Below, piece after piece: positions 26,974-40,333 of a stretch of 64,000 nt of DNA. Positions within the stretch are counted from its first letter, which is position 1, and each line of letters starts with the position of its first letter. Location of the stretch: positions 1,302,001 to 1,366,000 of the forward strand of contig NC_022247.1 in the NCBI RefSeq assembly GCF_000463015.1. The letters run 5' to 3'. Under the pieces are notes generated by a model. The model was not told the DNA's origin, ran no database searches, and was given only the letters and a program-made list of their open reading frames with translations. The position numbers and the translations under genes were made by a program. The DNA is from Variovorax paradoxus B4 (GTDB taxonomy: Bacteria; Pseudomonadota; Gammaproteobacteria; Burkholderiales; Burkholderiaceae_C).

Positions 26974-28104
26974 ATGAGCCTCGCGGCCTATGCCTGCCAC
27001 CCCGCGCGCTCGCGCGGGAGGCGCCATGCCGAGCCGCCGGCGCCCACGCGCGACGCCTTCCAGCGCGACCGCGACCGCATCGTGCATTCCACCGCGTTTC
27101 GGCGGCTGGTCTACAAGACGCAGGTTTTCCTGAACCACGAAGGCGACCTGTTCCGCACCCGGCTCACGCATTCGCTCGAAGTCGCGCAGCTGGGGCGCTC
27201 CATCGCGCGGGCCCTGCACATCAACGAAGACCTGGTGGAGGCGATCGCCCTCGCGCACGACCTCGGCCACACGCCGTTCGGCCATGCGGGGCAGGACGCG
27301 CTCAACGCCTGCATGGAGGGCCACGGCGGCTTCGAGCACAACCTGCAAAGCCTGCGCGTGGTCGACGCCCTGGAGCATCGCTATCCGCAGTACGACGGGC
27401 TGAATCTCAGTTTCGAGACCCGCGAGGGCATCCTCAAGCACTGCTCGCGCGCCAATGCAGAACGCCTGGAGGCCGGCGAGCCCAACGGCGTGGCCCGCCG
27501 CTTCCTCGACCGCACGCAGCCGGGCCTCGAAGCACAGCTCTGCAACCTGGCCGACGCGATTGCCTACAACGCGCACGACATCGACGACGGCGTGCGCTCC
27601 GGGCTCATCAACGTCGAGCAGCTCGGCGAGGTGGAGCTGTTCGAGCGCCACCGCCGCGAAGCGCTGGCCGAATACCCCCAGCTGGAAGGGCGGCGCGTGC
27701 TCTACGAGACCATCCGGCGCATGCTGAGCGCCCAGGTCTACGATGTGATCGACGCCACCCGCGCGGCCCTCGAAACGGTGAAGCCGGCCGATGCCGACGG
27801 CGTGCGCAACGCGCCGCCCCTCGTTGCGTTCAGCGAAACCATGCAGGCGCAATCCGGCGAGCTCAAGGCCTTTCTGTTCCGCAACCTGTATCGCCATCCG
27901 CAGGTGACGCAGACCACCGACCAGGCGCAGCAGGTGGTGCGGGAACTGTTCGAAGCCTACCTGGAACGCGCCGCCGAGATGCCTGTTTCCTATGCAGACC
28001 GCCGCGACCGGCACCGCGCCGTGGCCGACTACATCGCCGGCATGACCGACCGTTTCGCGATGCGCGAGCATGAACGGCTGACCGGCCGGCGGGGGATTGC
28101 ATGA
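26974..28104 (+). CDS. dgt: Deoxyguanosinetriphosphate triphosphohydrolase-like protein
   Basis: A 376-residue HD-domain dNTPase that cleaves dGTP to deoxyguanosine and triphosphate. Metal ligands are visible in RTRLTHSLEVAQLGRSIA (first His), IALAHDLGHTPFGHAGQ (HD pair) and a later Asp in LADAIAYNAHDIDD. DRDRIVHSTAFRRLVYKTQV is the family N-terminal motif. The length fits the shorter dGTPase-like type 2 clade. Its stop overlaps the start of the following MFS gene (ATGA). Confidence 0.94.
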   Translation: MSLAAYACHPARSRGRRHAEPPAPTRDAFQRDRDRIVHSTAFRRLVYKTQVFLNHEGDLFRTRLTHSLEVAQLGRSIARALHINEDLVEAIALAHDLGHTPFGHAGQDALNACMEGHGGFEHNLQSLRVVDALEHRYPQYDGLNLSFETREGILKHCSRANAERLEAGEPNGVARRFLDRTQPGLEAQLCNLADAIAYNAHDIDDGVRSGLINVEQLGEVELFERHRREALAEYPQLEGRRVLYETIRRMLSAQVYDVIDATRAALETVKPADADGVRNAPPLVAFSETMQAQSGELKAFLFRNLYRHPQVTQTTDQAQQVVRELFEAYLERAAEMPVSYADRRDRHRAVADYIAGMTDRFAMREHERLTGRRGIA

Positions 28105-29429
28105 GCGCCGCGCCGGGCCGCCCCAAGCAAGCTCGCACCGTAGCCCGTCAGGGCGAAGGCAATCCAATGGCTTCTGCGGCCGTCGCATCCGCGCGCGTTC
28201 CCGCCGCCGCCTTCGCCGTGGTGCTGGGCGGGGTCAGCGCGGCGCTGCACCTGGGCAAGCTGCCGCCCGCCGTGCCGGCGCTGCAGGCGTCGCTGGGCAT
28301 CGACCTGGTCGAGGCCGGATTCCTGCTGTCGCTGGTGCAGGTGGCGAGCATGAGCCTGGGATTGATGGCCGGGCTCGCGGCCGACACGATCGGCTTGCGC
28401 CGCAGCATGCTGACCGGCCTGCTGGTGTTGACGGTGGCGAGCCTGCTGGGCGGCGCGGTCGGCGCGGGGCTCCTGGGCGGTGCCTTTGCGGTGCAATGGC
28501 TGCTCGGCCTGCGCGCGCTCGAAGGCATCGGCTTTCTGCTGGCGGTCATGCCGGGGCCGGGACTGATCCGCGCATTGACCCCTCCCGGTGCGGACAAGGC
28601 GGCGCTGGGTGTGTGGGGCGCCTACATGCCGCTGGGCGTCGCGCTTGCGCTGCTCTTCGGGCCGGCGCTGATCGCCTGGGGCGGATGGGCCGACTGGTGG
28701 TGGACGCTGTCGGCCGTTTCGGCCGCCGCGGCGCTCTGGCTGTGGCTGGCGGTGCCCGCGGACGCGTTTCGCACGGGTGCGGCGGGCGGCATGGCCGGCG
28801 GATGGCCGTCGCGCCTGCGCGCCACGGTCGGCGCGCGCGGGCCCTGGATGATCGCGCTGACCTTTGCCGTGTATTCCGCCCAGTGGATGGCAGTGATCGG
28901 CTTTCTCCCGGCCATCTACGCCGGCGCCGGCGTACCGGCCGGCTGGAGTGCGGTGCTCACCGCCGCGGCGGCCGCGATGAACATCATCGGCAACGTCGCC
29001 GGCGGCCGCTGGCTGCAGCGCGGCGTTGCGCCCGAGCGCTTGCTCCAATGGGGTTTCCTGGCGATGGCGCTGGGCGGCTTTGCGGCCTTCGCGCAGATGG
29101 GGCAGGGCGCCGACGCACTCGGCCTGCCGCCGGCGCTACGCTATGCCGCGGTCTGCGTCTTTTCCCTGTGCGGCGGCATGGTGCCGGCGACCCTGTTCCT
29201 GCTCGGGGTCCGTCTGGCGCCCGGCCCGTCCACGGTTTCCACCACCGTCGGACTCATGCAGCAGGCGTCTTCCCTGGGGCAATTTCTGGCGCCGCCGGCG
29301 GTCGCCTGGGTGGCTCTGCGTGCCGGCGGCTGGCATTGGACGTGGACCGCCACGCTGGCATGCTCGCTGGCCGGCATGGCCCTGGCGCGGCGACTCGGCA
29401 AAATACGCCCTTCGGCGGAGGTGGGATGA
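28101..29429 (+). CDS. MFS transporter (CynX/NimT-like)
   Basis: A 442-residue major facilitator protein with about 12 hydrophobic segments in two halves. The first half holds GLAADTIGLRRSMLTGLL, the loop 2-3 motif. Both halves resemble CynX/NimT-type permeases for small organic anions or nitroimidazole-like compounds, but the substrate is unknown. The ATG at 28101 overlaps dgt; an internal ATG at 28167 would drop a basic, non-membrane N-terminal stretch of 22 residues and is also plausible. Stop overlaps the DUF1415 gene. Confidence 0.85.
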   Translation: MSAAPGRPKQARTVARQGEGNPMASAAVASARVPAAAFAVVLGGVSAALHLGKLPPAVPALQASLGIDLVEAGFLLSLVQVASMSLGLMAGLAADTIGLRRSMLTGLLVLTVASLLGGAVGAGLLGGAFAVQWLLGLRALEGIGFLLAVMPGPGLIRALTPPGADKAALGVWGAYMPLGVALALLFGPALIAWGGWADWWWTLSAVSAAAALWLWLAVPADAFRTGAAGGMAGGWPSRLRATVGARGPWMIALTFAVYSAQWMAVIGFLPAIYAGAGVPAGWSAVLTAAAAAMNIIGNVAGGRWLQRGVAPERLLQWGFLAMALGGFAAFAQMGQGADALGLPPALRYAAVCVFSLCGGMVPATLFLLGVRLAPGPSTVSTTVGLMQQASSLGQFLAPPAVAWVALRAGGWHWTWTATLACSLAGMALARRLGKIRPSAEVG

Positions 29430-30001
29430 CCGGCGCGGCGACAATCGGTGCCATCCAGGCCGAAGCCGACATGCGGCGCTGGCTCGAACGCGCGGTGATC
29501 GGGCTCAACCTGTGCCCGTTCGCGAAAGCGGTGCACGCGAAGGGGCAGATCCGCTACGCCGTGTACCTGCCCGCTGACGAATCCGCGCTGATCGACATGC
29601 TCCTTGCAGAGGCCAATGAACTTGCCGCGCTCGATGCCTCCGTGCGCGACACCACCTTGCTGATAGCACCCAACACCTTGGCCGACTTTCTGGACTTCAA
29701 CGATTTCACGGCACGCGCCGAGCGCAAGCTCGCGCGCGCGGGCTTCGACGGTGTGTTCCAGCTCGCGAGCTTTCATCCGCGGTTCCAGTTCGCAGGCACC
29801 GCGGCTGACGACATCACCAACGCCACCAACCGCGCGCCTTACCCCACGCTGCACCTGCTGCGCGAAGACAGCGTGAGCCGCGCGGTCGAGGCGTTTCCCG
29901 AGGCCGAAGCCATTTTCGAACGCAACATCGAGACGCTCGAAGCACTGGGGCCGGACGGCTGGGCCGCGCTGGACGTGGGCCCCGGGAGCGCCCGGCCATG
30001 A
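29426..30001 (+). CDS. DUF1415 family protein
   Basis: A 191-residue cytosolic protein of the DUF1415 family, whose function is not established. The recognisable family core is LERAVIGLNLCPFAKAVHAK near the N terminus, then LIAPNTLADFLDFNDF and FHPRFQFAGTAADDITN ahead of RAPYPTLHLLREDSVSRA. The Cys-Pro and the His/Arg-rich segments could hold a metal or active site, but that is speculation. It overlaps its neighbours by ATGA at both ends, so it is co-translated with the MFS transporter and the methyltransferase. Confidence 0.88.
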   Translation: MTGAATIGAIQAEADMRRWLERAVIGLNLCPFAKAVHAKGQIRYAVYLPADESALIDMLLAEANELAALDASVRDTTLLIAPNTLADFLDFNDFTARAERKLARAGFDGVFQLASFHPRFQFAGTAADDITNATNRAPYPTLHLLREDSVSRAVEAFPEAEAIFERNIETLEALGPDGWAALDVGPGSARP

Positions 30002-30879
30002 ATGCGCCAGCGACCCGGGCCGTGAAGACGGCCAAGACCGCGAAGGCCGAGGCCGAGCTGGCGGAGGTCCTGCGTCCGGGCCAGTCCATCGAGCTTTTGA
30101 AAGAACTGCACATCCTCACGCGCGAAGGCCGGCTCAACCAGGATTCGCGGCGCAAGCTCAAGCAGGTCTACCACCTGTTCCAGTTCATCGAGCAGCTGCT
30201 GCGCGAACTGCCGGGAGGCGGCGCCGAGGCCACGCTGGCCGACCATGGCGCCGGCAAGTCGTATCTCGGCTTCATCATCTACGACCTGTTCTTCCGCTCG
30301 CGCCAGGGCGGCCATGTCTACGGCATCGAGACGCGCGGCGAACTGGTCGAGAAATCGCGGGCATTGGCTCGGCAGCTCGGCTTCGACCGGATGTCCTTCC
30401 TGAACCTCACCGTGGCCCAGTCGGCCCAGGCGAGCGAGCTGCCGGAGCGCATCGACGTGGTCACGGCGCTCCACGCCTGCGACACGGCAACCGACGACGC
30501 GATCGCCTTCGGGCTCGCGAAGAAGGCGCGCTGCATGGTGCTGGTGCCCTGCTGCCAGGCCGAGGTGGCGGCCTGCCTGCGCGAAACCAAGGCGCTGGCC
30601 CTGTCGCGCACGCCATTGGCCGAGCTCTGGCGCCATCCCCTGCACACGCGCGAAATCGGCAGCCAGCTCACCAACGTGCTGCGCTGCCTGTACCTCGAGG
30701 CCAATGGCTACAGCGTCACCGTCACCGAACTGGTGGGCTGGGAGCACAGCATGAAGAACGAACTGATCCTGGCGCGCCACACCGGGCAGCGCAAGGCCGG
30801 GGCGGCGGCGCGGCTCGGCGAGCTGCTGTCGCAGTTCGGGCTCGACACCCTGGGCGAGACGCGGTTTCGCCTGTCTTGA
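29998..30879 (+). CDS. SAM-dependent methyltransferase (Methyltransf_32 / METTL25-like)
   Basis: A 293-residue protein with a Rossmann-type methyltransferase core. The SAM loop is ADHGAGKSYLGFIIYDLFF, followed by an acidic residue in GIETRGELVEKS. The LHACDTATDDAIAFGL and LVPCCQAEV segments are characteristic of the family PF13679. The N-terminal helical region (about 1-75, Lys/Ala-rich) may bind nucleic acid or protein. Target unknown. It starts inside the DUF1415 stop codon (ATGA) and is the last gene of the coupled set. Confidence 0.85.
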   Translation: MNAPATRAVKTAKTAKAEAELAEVLRPGQSIELLKELHILTREGRLNQDSRRKLKQVYHLFQFIEQLLRELPGGGAEATLADHGAGKSYLGFIIYDLFFRSRQGGHVYGIETRGELVEKSRALARQLGFDRMSFLNLTVAQSAQASELPERIDVVTALHACDTATDDAIAFGLAKKARCMVLVPCCQAEVAACLRETKALALSRTPLAELWRHPLHTREIGSQLTNVLRCLYLEANGYSVTVTELVGWEHSMKNELILARHTGQRKAGAAARLGELLSQFGLDTLGETRFRLS

Positions 30880-30913
30880 GATTTCGCTGAAGCGCGTTGC
30901 GTCACGTCACGCC

Positions 30914-31609
30914 ATGGCCCGTCTGCCCCGCCTCACGCTCGCCGGCCTGCCGCACCACGTGATCCAGCGCGGCAACAACCGCCAGGCCATCTTCATCGAC
31001 CGCGCGGACCATGAGCGGCTGCTCGGCCTGCTGGCAGACGCAGCCCCGCGCTTCGGCGTGGCGCTGCATGCCTATGTGCTGATGGACAACCATTTCCATC
31101 TGCTGGCAACGCCCGACACGACCACCGGGCTGCCCCAGTTCATGCAGGCGGTGGGGCGCAGCTACGTGCGCTATTTCAACGACCGCCATGGCCGCAGCGG
31201 CACCCTGTGGGAGGGGCGCTACAGGTCGACGCTGATCCAGACCGACCGCTATCTGCTGACCTGCATGGCGTACATCGATCTCAATCCGGTGCGGGCCGGC
31301 CTGGTGTCGGACGCGCGCGACTTTCCATGGTCCAGCCATGGGCACTATGCCGGCCTGCGACACGACAAGCTGCTGACGCCGCACCCGCTGTACTGGGAAC
31401 TGGGCAACACGCCTTTTGCCCGCGAGGCGGCTTATGTCGAATTGGTGCGTGCCGGCGTGCGCGCGGCCGACCAGGGCACGCTCACCGAAGCCACGTTGCG
31501 GGGCTGGGCGGCCGGCGATGCGGATTTTCTTGCGTCGCTTCAAAAGGCGACCGAGCGCCGCGTCGCCAAAGCCAAGGCCGGGCGCCCGCCATCGGCTCCC
31601 GCTTCCTGA
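30914..31609 (+). CDS. REP-associated tyrosine transposase (RAYT, Y1 HUH superfamily)
   Basis: A 231-residue single-strand DNA transposase-like protein of the IS200/IS605-related RAYT group. The HUH motif is HFH at residues 60-62 in YVLMDNHFHLL; GRSYVRYFNDRHGRSGTLWEGR holds the candidate catalytic Tyr (Y84 or Y87). The family ending CMAYIDLNPVRAGLV and WSSH is present. RAYTs are usually single-copy genes that act on neighbouring REP palindromes and do not move autonomously. The frame is intact. A C-terminal tail after residue 150 looks like the DNA-binding extension. A degenerate repeat pair lies just downstream (31666-31720). Confidence 0.92.
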   Translation: MARLPRLTLAGLPHHVIQRGNNRQAIFIDRADHERLLGLLADAAPRFGVALHAYVLMDNHFHLLATPDTTTGLPQFMQAVGRSYVRYFNDRHGRSGTLWEGRYRSTLIQTDRYLLTCMAYIDLNPVRAGLVSDARDFPWSSHGHYAGLRHDKLLTPHPLYWELGNTPFAREAAYVELVRAGVRAADQGTLTEATLRGWAAGDADFLASLQKATERRVAKAKAGRPPSAPAS

Positions 31610-31665
31610 TCTGATACTTCCTTCTCTTTGCGGGGGAGCGGAAGTTTTGCTACCTTTATTGATAT

Positions 31666-31720
31666 GTCCCCAATTTTATTCTGACCAGAAAAGTCGGGAT
31701 TTAATTGGAACCTGACCCCT
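31666..31720. repeat. REP-like inverted element downstream of the RAYT gene
   Basis: An AT-richer stretch behind the transposase holds GTCCCCAATT (31666-31675) and AATTGGAACCTGACCCC (31703-31719). The CCAATT/AATTGG arms are inverted and the middle carries a small CTGAC-cagaaaa-GTCGG hairpin. Strings of the type GGGGTCAGGTTCCAATT are common beside Y1 transposase genes in proteobacteria, so this is probably the element the RAYT recognises or a remnant of it. Confidence 0.5.
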
Positions 31721-31730
31721 ATTAAAGTGT

Positions 31731-31759
31731 TTGGCATTCTTTGTGCATCGCAATATCCT
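31731..31759 (+). promoter_or_regulatory. gltBD promoter
   Basis: TTGGCA (31731-31736), 17-base spacer, TATCCT (31754-31759). A transcript would start near 31766, giving a leader of about 27 bases with GAAGGAG before the gltB ATG. It sits immediately after the RAYT-linked repeat. Confidence 0.5.
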
Positions 31760-31792
31760 TCTCATCCCTGCGAAAAACTGAAGGAGTGCGCC

Positions 31793-36541
<4,749 letters not shown>

Positions 36542-36575
36542 GCGGCAACGAAAACGAAGAACAGAGGAAAGCACG

Positions 36576-38069
36576 ATGGGAAAGATCACCGGCTTCATGG
36601 AGCATGAGCGCATCGAAGAGGGCTACAAGCCCGTCGTTGAGCGCGTCAAGCACTACAAGGAATTCGTCGTCGGCCTGACGCCCGAGCAGGCCAAGGTGCA
36701 GGGCGCGCGCTGCATGGACTGCGGCACGCCGTTCTGCAACAGCGGCTGCCCGGTCAACAACATCATTCCGGACTTCAACGACCTCGTGTACCGCAACGAC
36801 TGGCAAAACGCCTTCGCGGTGCTCGACTCGACCAACAACTTCCCGGAGTTCACCGGCCGCATCTGCCCCGCGCCCTGCGAGGCGGCCTGCGTGCTCAACG
36901 TGAACGACGACGCGATCGGCATCAAGTCGATCGAACACGCGATCATCGACCGCGCCTGGGACGAAGGCTGGGTGGCGCCGCGCGTTGCCAAGCACAAGAC
37001 CGGCAAGAAGGTGGCGGTGGTGGGTTCGGGTCCGGCCGGCATGGCGGCAGCGCAGCAGCTCGCGCGCGCCGGCCACGACGTGACGCTGTTCGAGAAGAAC
37101 GACCGCATCGGCGGCCTGCTGCGCTACGGCATTCCCGACTTCAAGATGGAGAAGACCCACATCGACCGCCGCGTCGAGCAGATGAAGGCCGAGGGCGTGA
37201 CCTTCCGCACCGGCGTCATGGTCGGCGCTGCCAAGGATCCGCTGGGCAAGGGCTCCAAGGTCACCAACCTGGCCAAGGAAACCGTCACGCCCGAGCAGCT
37301 GCAGAAAGAGTTCGACGCCGTGCTGCTGACGGGCGGTGCCGAGCAGTCGCGCGACCTGCCGGTGCCGGGCCGCGACCTCGACGGCATTCATTTCGCGATG
37401 GAGTTCCTGCCGCAGCAGAACCGCGTCAACGCGGGCGACAAGGTCAAGGGCCAGCTGCGCGCCGACGGCAAGCACGTGATCGTGATCGGCGGCGGCGACA
37501 CCGGCTCCGACTGCGTGGGCACCAGCAACCGCCATGGCGCGGCCAGCGTCACCCAGTTCGAACTGATGCCGCAGCCGCCCGAGGAAGAAAACCGCCCGCT
37601 GACCTGGCCCTACTGGCCGATCAAGCTGCGCACCAGTTCCAGCCATGAAGAAGGCTGCGAGCGCGAGTTCGCGATCTCCACCAAGGAATTCATCGGCGAT
37701 GGAAAAGATGGGAAGTCCGGCAAGGTCACCGGCCTGAAGACCGTGCGCGTCGAGTGGAAAGACGGCCGCATGCAGGAAGTGGCCGGCAGCGAACAGATCC
37801 TCAAGGCCGACCTCGTGCTGCTGGCCATGGGCTTCGTGAGCCCGGTGGCCAACGTGCTGGACGCCTTCGGCGTCGAAAAGGATGCGCGCGGCAACGCCAA
37901 GGCAACGGTCGACTTCATCGGCGGCTATGCCACCAGCGTGCCGAAGGTGTTTGCAGCGGGCGACATTCGCCGCGGCCAGTCGCTCGTGGTGTGGGCGATT
38001 CGAGAGGGGCGCCAGGCCGCGCGCTCGGTGGATGAATTCCTGATGGGATTCAGCGACCTGCCGCGCTGA
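36576..38069 (+). CDS. gltD: Glutamate synthase (NADPH), small subunit
   Basis: A 497-residue FAD/NADPH subunit that supplies electrons to GltB. N-terminal Cys clusters for two [4Fe-4S] centres are complete ([30 protein letters not shown]). The FAD site is [19 protein letters not shown] and the NADPH site [15 protein letters not shown]. The C-terminal motif [16 protein letters not shown] binds the flavin. The ATG at 36576 ([13 protein letters not shown]) has GAGGAAAG upstream. The gene lies 34 bases after gltB. Confidence 0.97.
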   Translation: MGKITGFMEHERIEEGYKPVVERVKHYKEFVVGLTPEQAKVQGARCMDCGTPFCNSGCPVNNIIPDFNDLVYRNDWQNAFAVLDSTNNFPEFTGRICPAPCEAACVLNVNDDAIGIKSIEHAIIDRAWDEGWVAPRVAKHKTGKKVAVVGSGPAGMAAAQQLARAGHDVTLFEKNDRIGGLLRYGIPDFKMEKTHIDRRVEQMKAEGVTFRTGVMVGAAKDPLGKGSKVTNLAKETVTPEQLQKEFDAVLLTGGAEQSRDLPVPGRDLDGIHFAMEFLPQQNRVNAGDKVKGQLRADGKHVIVIGGGDTGSDCVGTSNRHGAASVTQFELMPQPPEEENRPLTWPYWPIKLRTSSSHEEGCEREFAISTKEFIGDGKDGKSGKVTGLKTVRVEWKDGRMQEVAGSEQILKADLVLLAMGFVSPVANVLDAFGVEKDARGNAKATVDFIGGYATSVPKVFAAGDIRRGQSLVVWAIREGRQAARSVDEFLMGFSDLPR

Positions 38070-38085
38070 TTTTTGTTTCAGTTTT

Positions 38086-38161
38086 GCGGGGCCGGCCGCG
38101 GCCCCGCTATCATTCGCGGAAACCGCATGCCGGGATGCCTGAGAAGGTGCCCGGCTTTTTT
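38086..38161 (+). terminator. Hairpin series with intrinsic terminator between gltD and mlaF
   Basis: Three hairpins in a row: an 8-bp stem (38086-38093 with 38100-38107), GCGG-aaa-CCGC (38116-38126), and a terminator-like stem GCCGGG/CCCGGC (38129-38134 with 38150-38155). The last has an inner CCT/AGG pair closed by a GAGA tetraloop and is followed directly by T6. The T-run ends seven bases before the mlaF ATG. A TATCAT -10-like box (38108-38113) lies between hairpins one and two. Confidence 0.65.
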
Positions 38162-38167
38162 ATTGAG

Positions 38168-38995
38168 ATGGAACCAGCCGCACCACTGCCACACCCCTTT
38201 GTCGAGTTCCGCGACGTTACGTTCGGCTACGGTGCACGCGCGATCCTGGGCGGTGTGTCGTTTGCCGTGCCTCGCGGCAAGGTGACTGCGCTGATGGGCG
38301 CCTCGGGCGGCGGCAAGACCACCGTGCTGCGGCTCATCGGCGGACAGCAGCGCGCGCAGCGCGGCGAGGTGCTTTTCGATGGCCAGGACGTCGGCAAGCT
38401 CGACGCCACCGGACTGTACAAGGCGCGGCGCCGCATGGGCATGCTGTTCCAGTTCGGTGCCTTGTTCACCGACATGAGCGTGTTCGACAACGTTGCCTTT
38501 CCGTTGCGCGAGCACACGCAGCTCTCTGAAGCGCTGGTGCGCGACATCGTGCTCATGAAGCTCGACGCCGTGGGTTTGCGCGGTGCGCGCGACCTGATGC
38601 CCAGCGAGGTGTCCGGCGGCATGGCGCGGCGCGTGGCCTTGGCGCGCGCCATTGCGCTGGACCCCGATCTCGTGATGTACGACGAGCCGTTTGCCGGCCT
38701 CGACCCGATTTCCCTGGGCACGGCGGCGCGGCTGATCCGCCAGCTCAACGACACGCTCGGGCTCACCAGCATCGTCGTGTCGCACGATCTCGAAGAAACC
38801 TTCCGCATCGCCGACCACGTGATCATCCTGGCCAACGGCGGCATCGCCGCGCAGGGCAAGCCTGAAGAGGTGCGGGAGAGCGCCGATCCATTGGTGCATC
38901 AGTTCGTCAATGCCTTGCCCGACGGCCCGGTGCATTTTCACTACCCCGTCGTCGGCATCGAGGAAGACTTCGGCAACGAAGGAGGGCGGTCATGA
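38168..38995 (+). CDS. mlaF: Phospholipid transport ATP-binding protein MlaF
   Basis: A 275-residue ATPase of the Mla system, which keeps phospholipids out of the outer leaflet of the outer membrane. Walker A GASGGGKTTVLRLIGG, signature VSGGMARRVALARAIALD, and Walker B MYDEPFAGLDP are intact. The ATG at 38168 comes right after a terminator-like hairpin. An in-frame ATG at 38135, inside that hairpin, would add 11 residues. Neither has a convincing Shine-Dalgarno. First gene of mlaFEDACB. Confidence 0.94.
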   Translation: MEPAAPLPHPFVEFRDVTFGYGARAILGGVSFAVPRGKVTALMGASGGGKTTVLRLIGGQQRAQRGEVLFDGQDVGKLDATGLYKARRRMGMLFQFGALFTDMSVFDNVAFPLREHTQLSEALVRDIVLMKLDAVGLRGARDLMPSEVSGGMARRVALARAIALDPDLVMYDEPFAGLDPISLGTAARLIRQLNDTLGLTSIVVSHDLEETFRIADHVIILANGGIAAQGKPEEVRESADPLVHQFVNALPDGPVHFHYPVVGIEEDFGNEGGRS

Positions 38996-39020
38996 GCGCA
39001 ACGCTGGGCAGGGGGCAGGC

Positions 39021-39803
39021 ATGAGCTGGTGGAAGCCCGCCGACGTCGGCTTTGCCGTGCGCAGCAAGCTGGTCGACCTGGGCCACGGCGCCAGGCTGTT
39101 CCTGCGCCTGCTGGTGCAGGAGGCACGAAGCTTGCGGCGCTTCGGACTGGTGCGCGACCAGATCCACTTCCTGGGCAATTACTCGCTGGCCATCATTGCG
39201 GTGTCGGGGCTTTTCGTCGGCTTCGTGCTGGGCCTGCAGATGTACTACGCGCTGCAGCGCTACGGTTCTTCCGAGGCGCTCGGCCTGCTGGTGACCCTGA
39301 GCCTGGTGCGCGAGCTCGGGCCGGTCGTGGCGGCCTTGCTGTTCACGGGGCGTGCCGGTACCTCGCTCACCGCGGAGATCGGCCTCATGAAGGCCGGCGA
39401 GCAGCTCAGCGCCATGGAGATGATGGCGGTCGATCCGGTGCAGCGCATCCTTGCGCCGCGCTTCTGGGCCGGCGTGATCACGATGCCGCTGCTGGCGGCC
39501 GTGTTCAGCGCGATCGGCATCATGGGCGGCTATGTGGTGGGCGTGCTGATGCTGGGTGTCGACCCGGGCGCGTTCTGGGGCCAGATGCAGGGCGGCGTCG
39601 ACGTCTGGCGCGACGTGGGCAACGGCGTGATCAAGAGCATCGTGTTCGGTTTCACCGTGACCTTCGTCGCGCTGCTGCAGGGCTACGGAGCGCAACCCAC
39701 GCCCGAAGGCGTGTCGCGCGCGACCACGCGCACCGTGGTGATGGCGTCGCTTTCGGTGCTCGGGCTCGACTTCCTGTTGACCGCCATGATGTTCACTATT
39801 TGA
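39021..39803 (+). CDS. mlaE: Phospholipid transport permease MlaE
   Basis: A 260-residue inner-membrane permease that forms the MlaFEDB complex core. Five to six hydrophobic segments; the family stretch VRELGPVVAALLFTGRAGTS then LTAEIGLMKAGEQLSAMEMM (coupling-helix region) is clear. The start at 39021 (MSWWKPADVGF) gives the family N terminus with a GGGGGCAGGC stretch upstream. It lies 25 bases after mlaF. Confidence 0.94.
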   Translation: MSWWKPADVGFAVRSKLVDLGHGARLFLRLLVQEARSLRRFGLVRDQIHFLGNYSLAIIAVSGLFVGFVLGLQMYYALQRYGSSEALGLLVTLSLVRELGPVVAALLFTGRAGTSLTAEIGLMKAGEQLSAMEMMAVDPVQRILAPRFWAGVITMPLLAAVFSAIGIMGGYVVGVLMLGVDPGAFWGQMQGGVDVWRDVGNGVIKSIVFGFTVTFVALLQGYGAQPTPEGVSRATTRTVVMASLSVLGLDFLLTAMMFTI

Positions 39804-39841
39804 GGGAGCTTCGGCTTCAATCGTTCTAGAGAGTGCAAACC

Positions 39842-40333
39842 ATGCAACGTTCCAACAACGACATCTGGGTCGGCCTGTTCGTCCTGATCGGCGGCGCGGC
39901 GCTGCTGTTCCTCGCGCTGCAGTCGGCCAACCTGCTGAGCCTGAATTTCCAGAAGACCTACAACGTCACCGCGCGTTTCGACAACATCGGCGGACTCAAG
40001 CCGCAGACGGCGGTCAAGAGCGCCGGCGTGGTGGTCGGCCGGGTGGAGTCCATCGCGTTCGACGACAAGTCATTTCAGGCCAGCGTCACACTGGCATTGC
40101 AAAACCGTTACAGTTTTCCCAAGGACAGTTCGCTCAAGATCCTGACCAGTGGCCTGCTCGGCGAGCAGTACATCGGGATCGAGGCGGGCGCCGAGGAGAA
40201 GAACCTGAAAGCCGGCGACACCATCACCGCGACCCAATCGGCCGTGGTGCTGGAGAACCTGATCAGCCAGTTCCTCTACAGCAAGGCGGCCGAAGGAAAT
40301 ACCTCGACGCCGGGAACAGCCAACAAGAAATGA
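39842..40333 (+). CDS. mlaD: Phospholipid transport MCE protein MlaD
   Basis: A 163-residue periplasmic MCE protein anchored by one N-terminal span (about 9-28, IWVGLFVLIGGAALLFLALQ). The MCE fold follows (YNVTARFDNIGGLKPQTAVK ... SAGVVVGRVESI), with the family LTSGLLGEQYIGIEAG motif. It forms a hexameric ring through which lipid passes. The ATG at 39842 is preferred over an in-frame GTG three codons earlier. Its stop overlaps the mlaA start (ATGA). Confidence 0.95.
   Translation: MQRSNNDIWVGLFVLIGGAALLFLALQSANLLSLNFQKTYNVTARFDNIGGLKPQTAVKSAGVVVGRVESIAFDDKSFQASVTLALQNRYSFPKDSSLKILTSGLLGEQYIGIEAGAEEKNLKAGDTITATQSAVVLENLISQFLYSKAAEGNTSTPGTANKK

Noticed and set aside
28097..30001. A 634-codon frame over the MFS gene ending in the DUF1415 protein
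   Set aside because: The true start is the ATGA overlap at 29426. Upstream codons are a shadow of the MFS gene.
31610..31730. An IS200/IS605 insertion sequence with full ends
   Set aside because: There is a single RAYT-type gene and only degenerate short repeats; no left and right ends, accessory tnpB or target-site signature were found.
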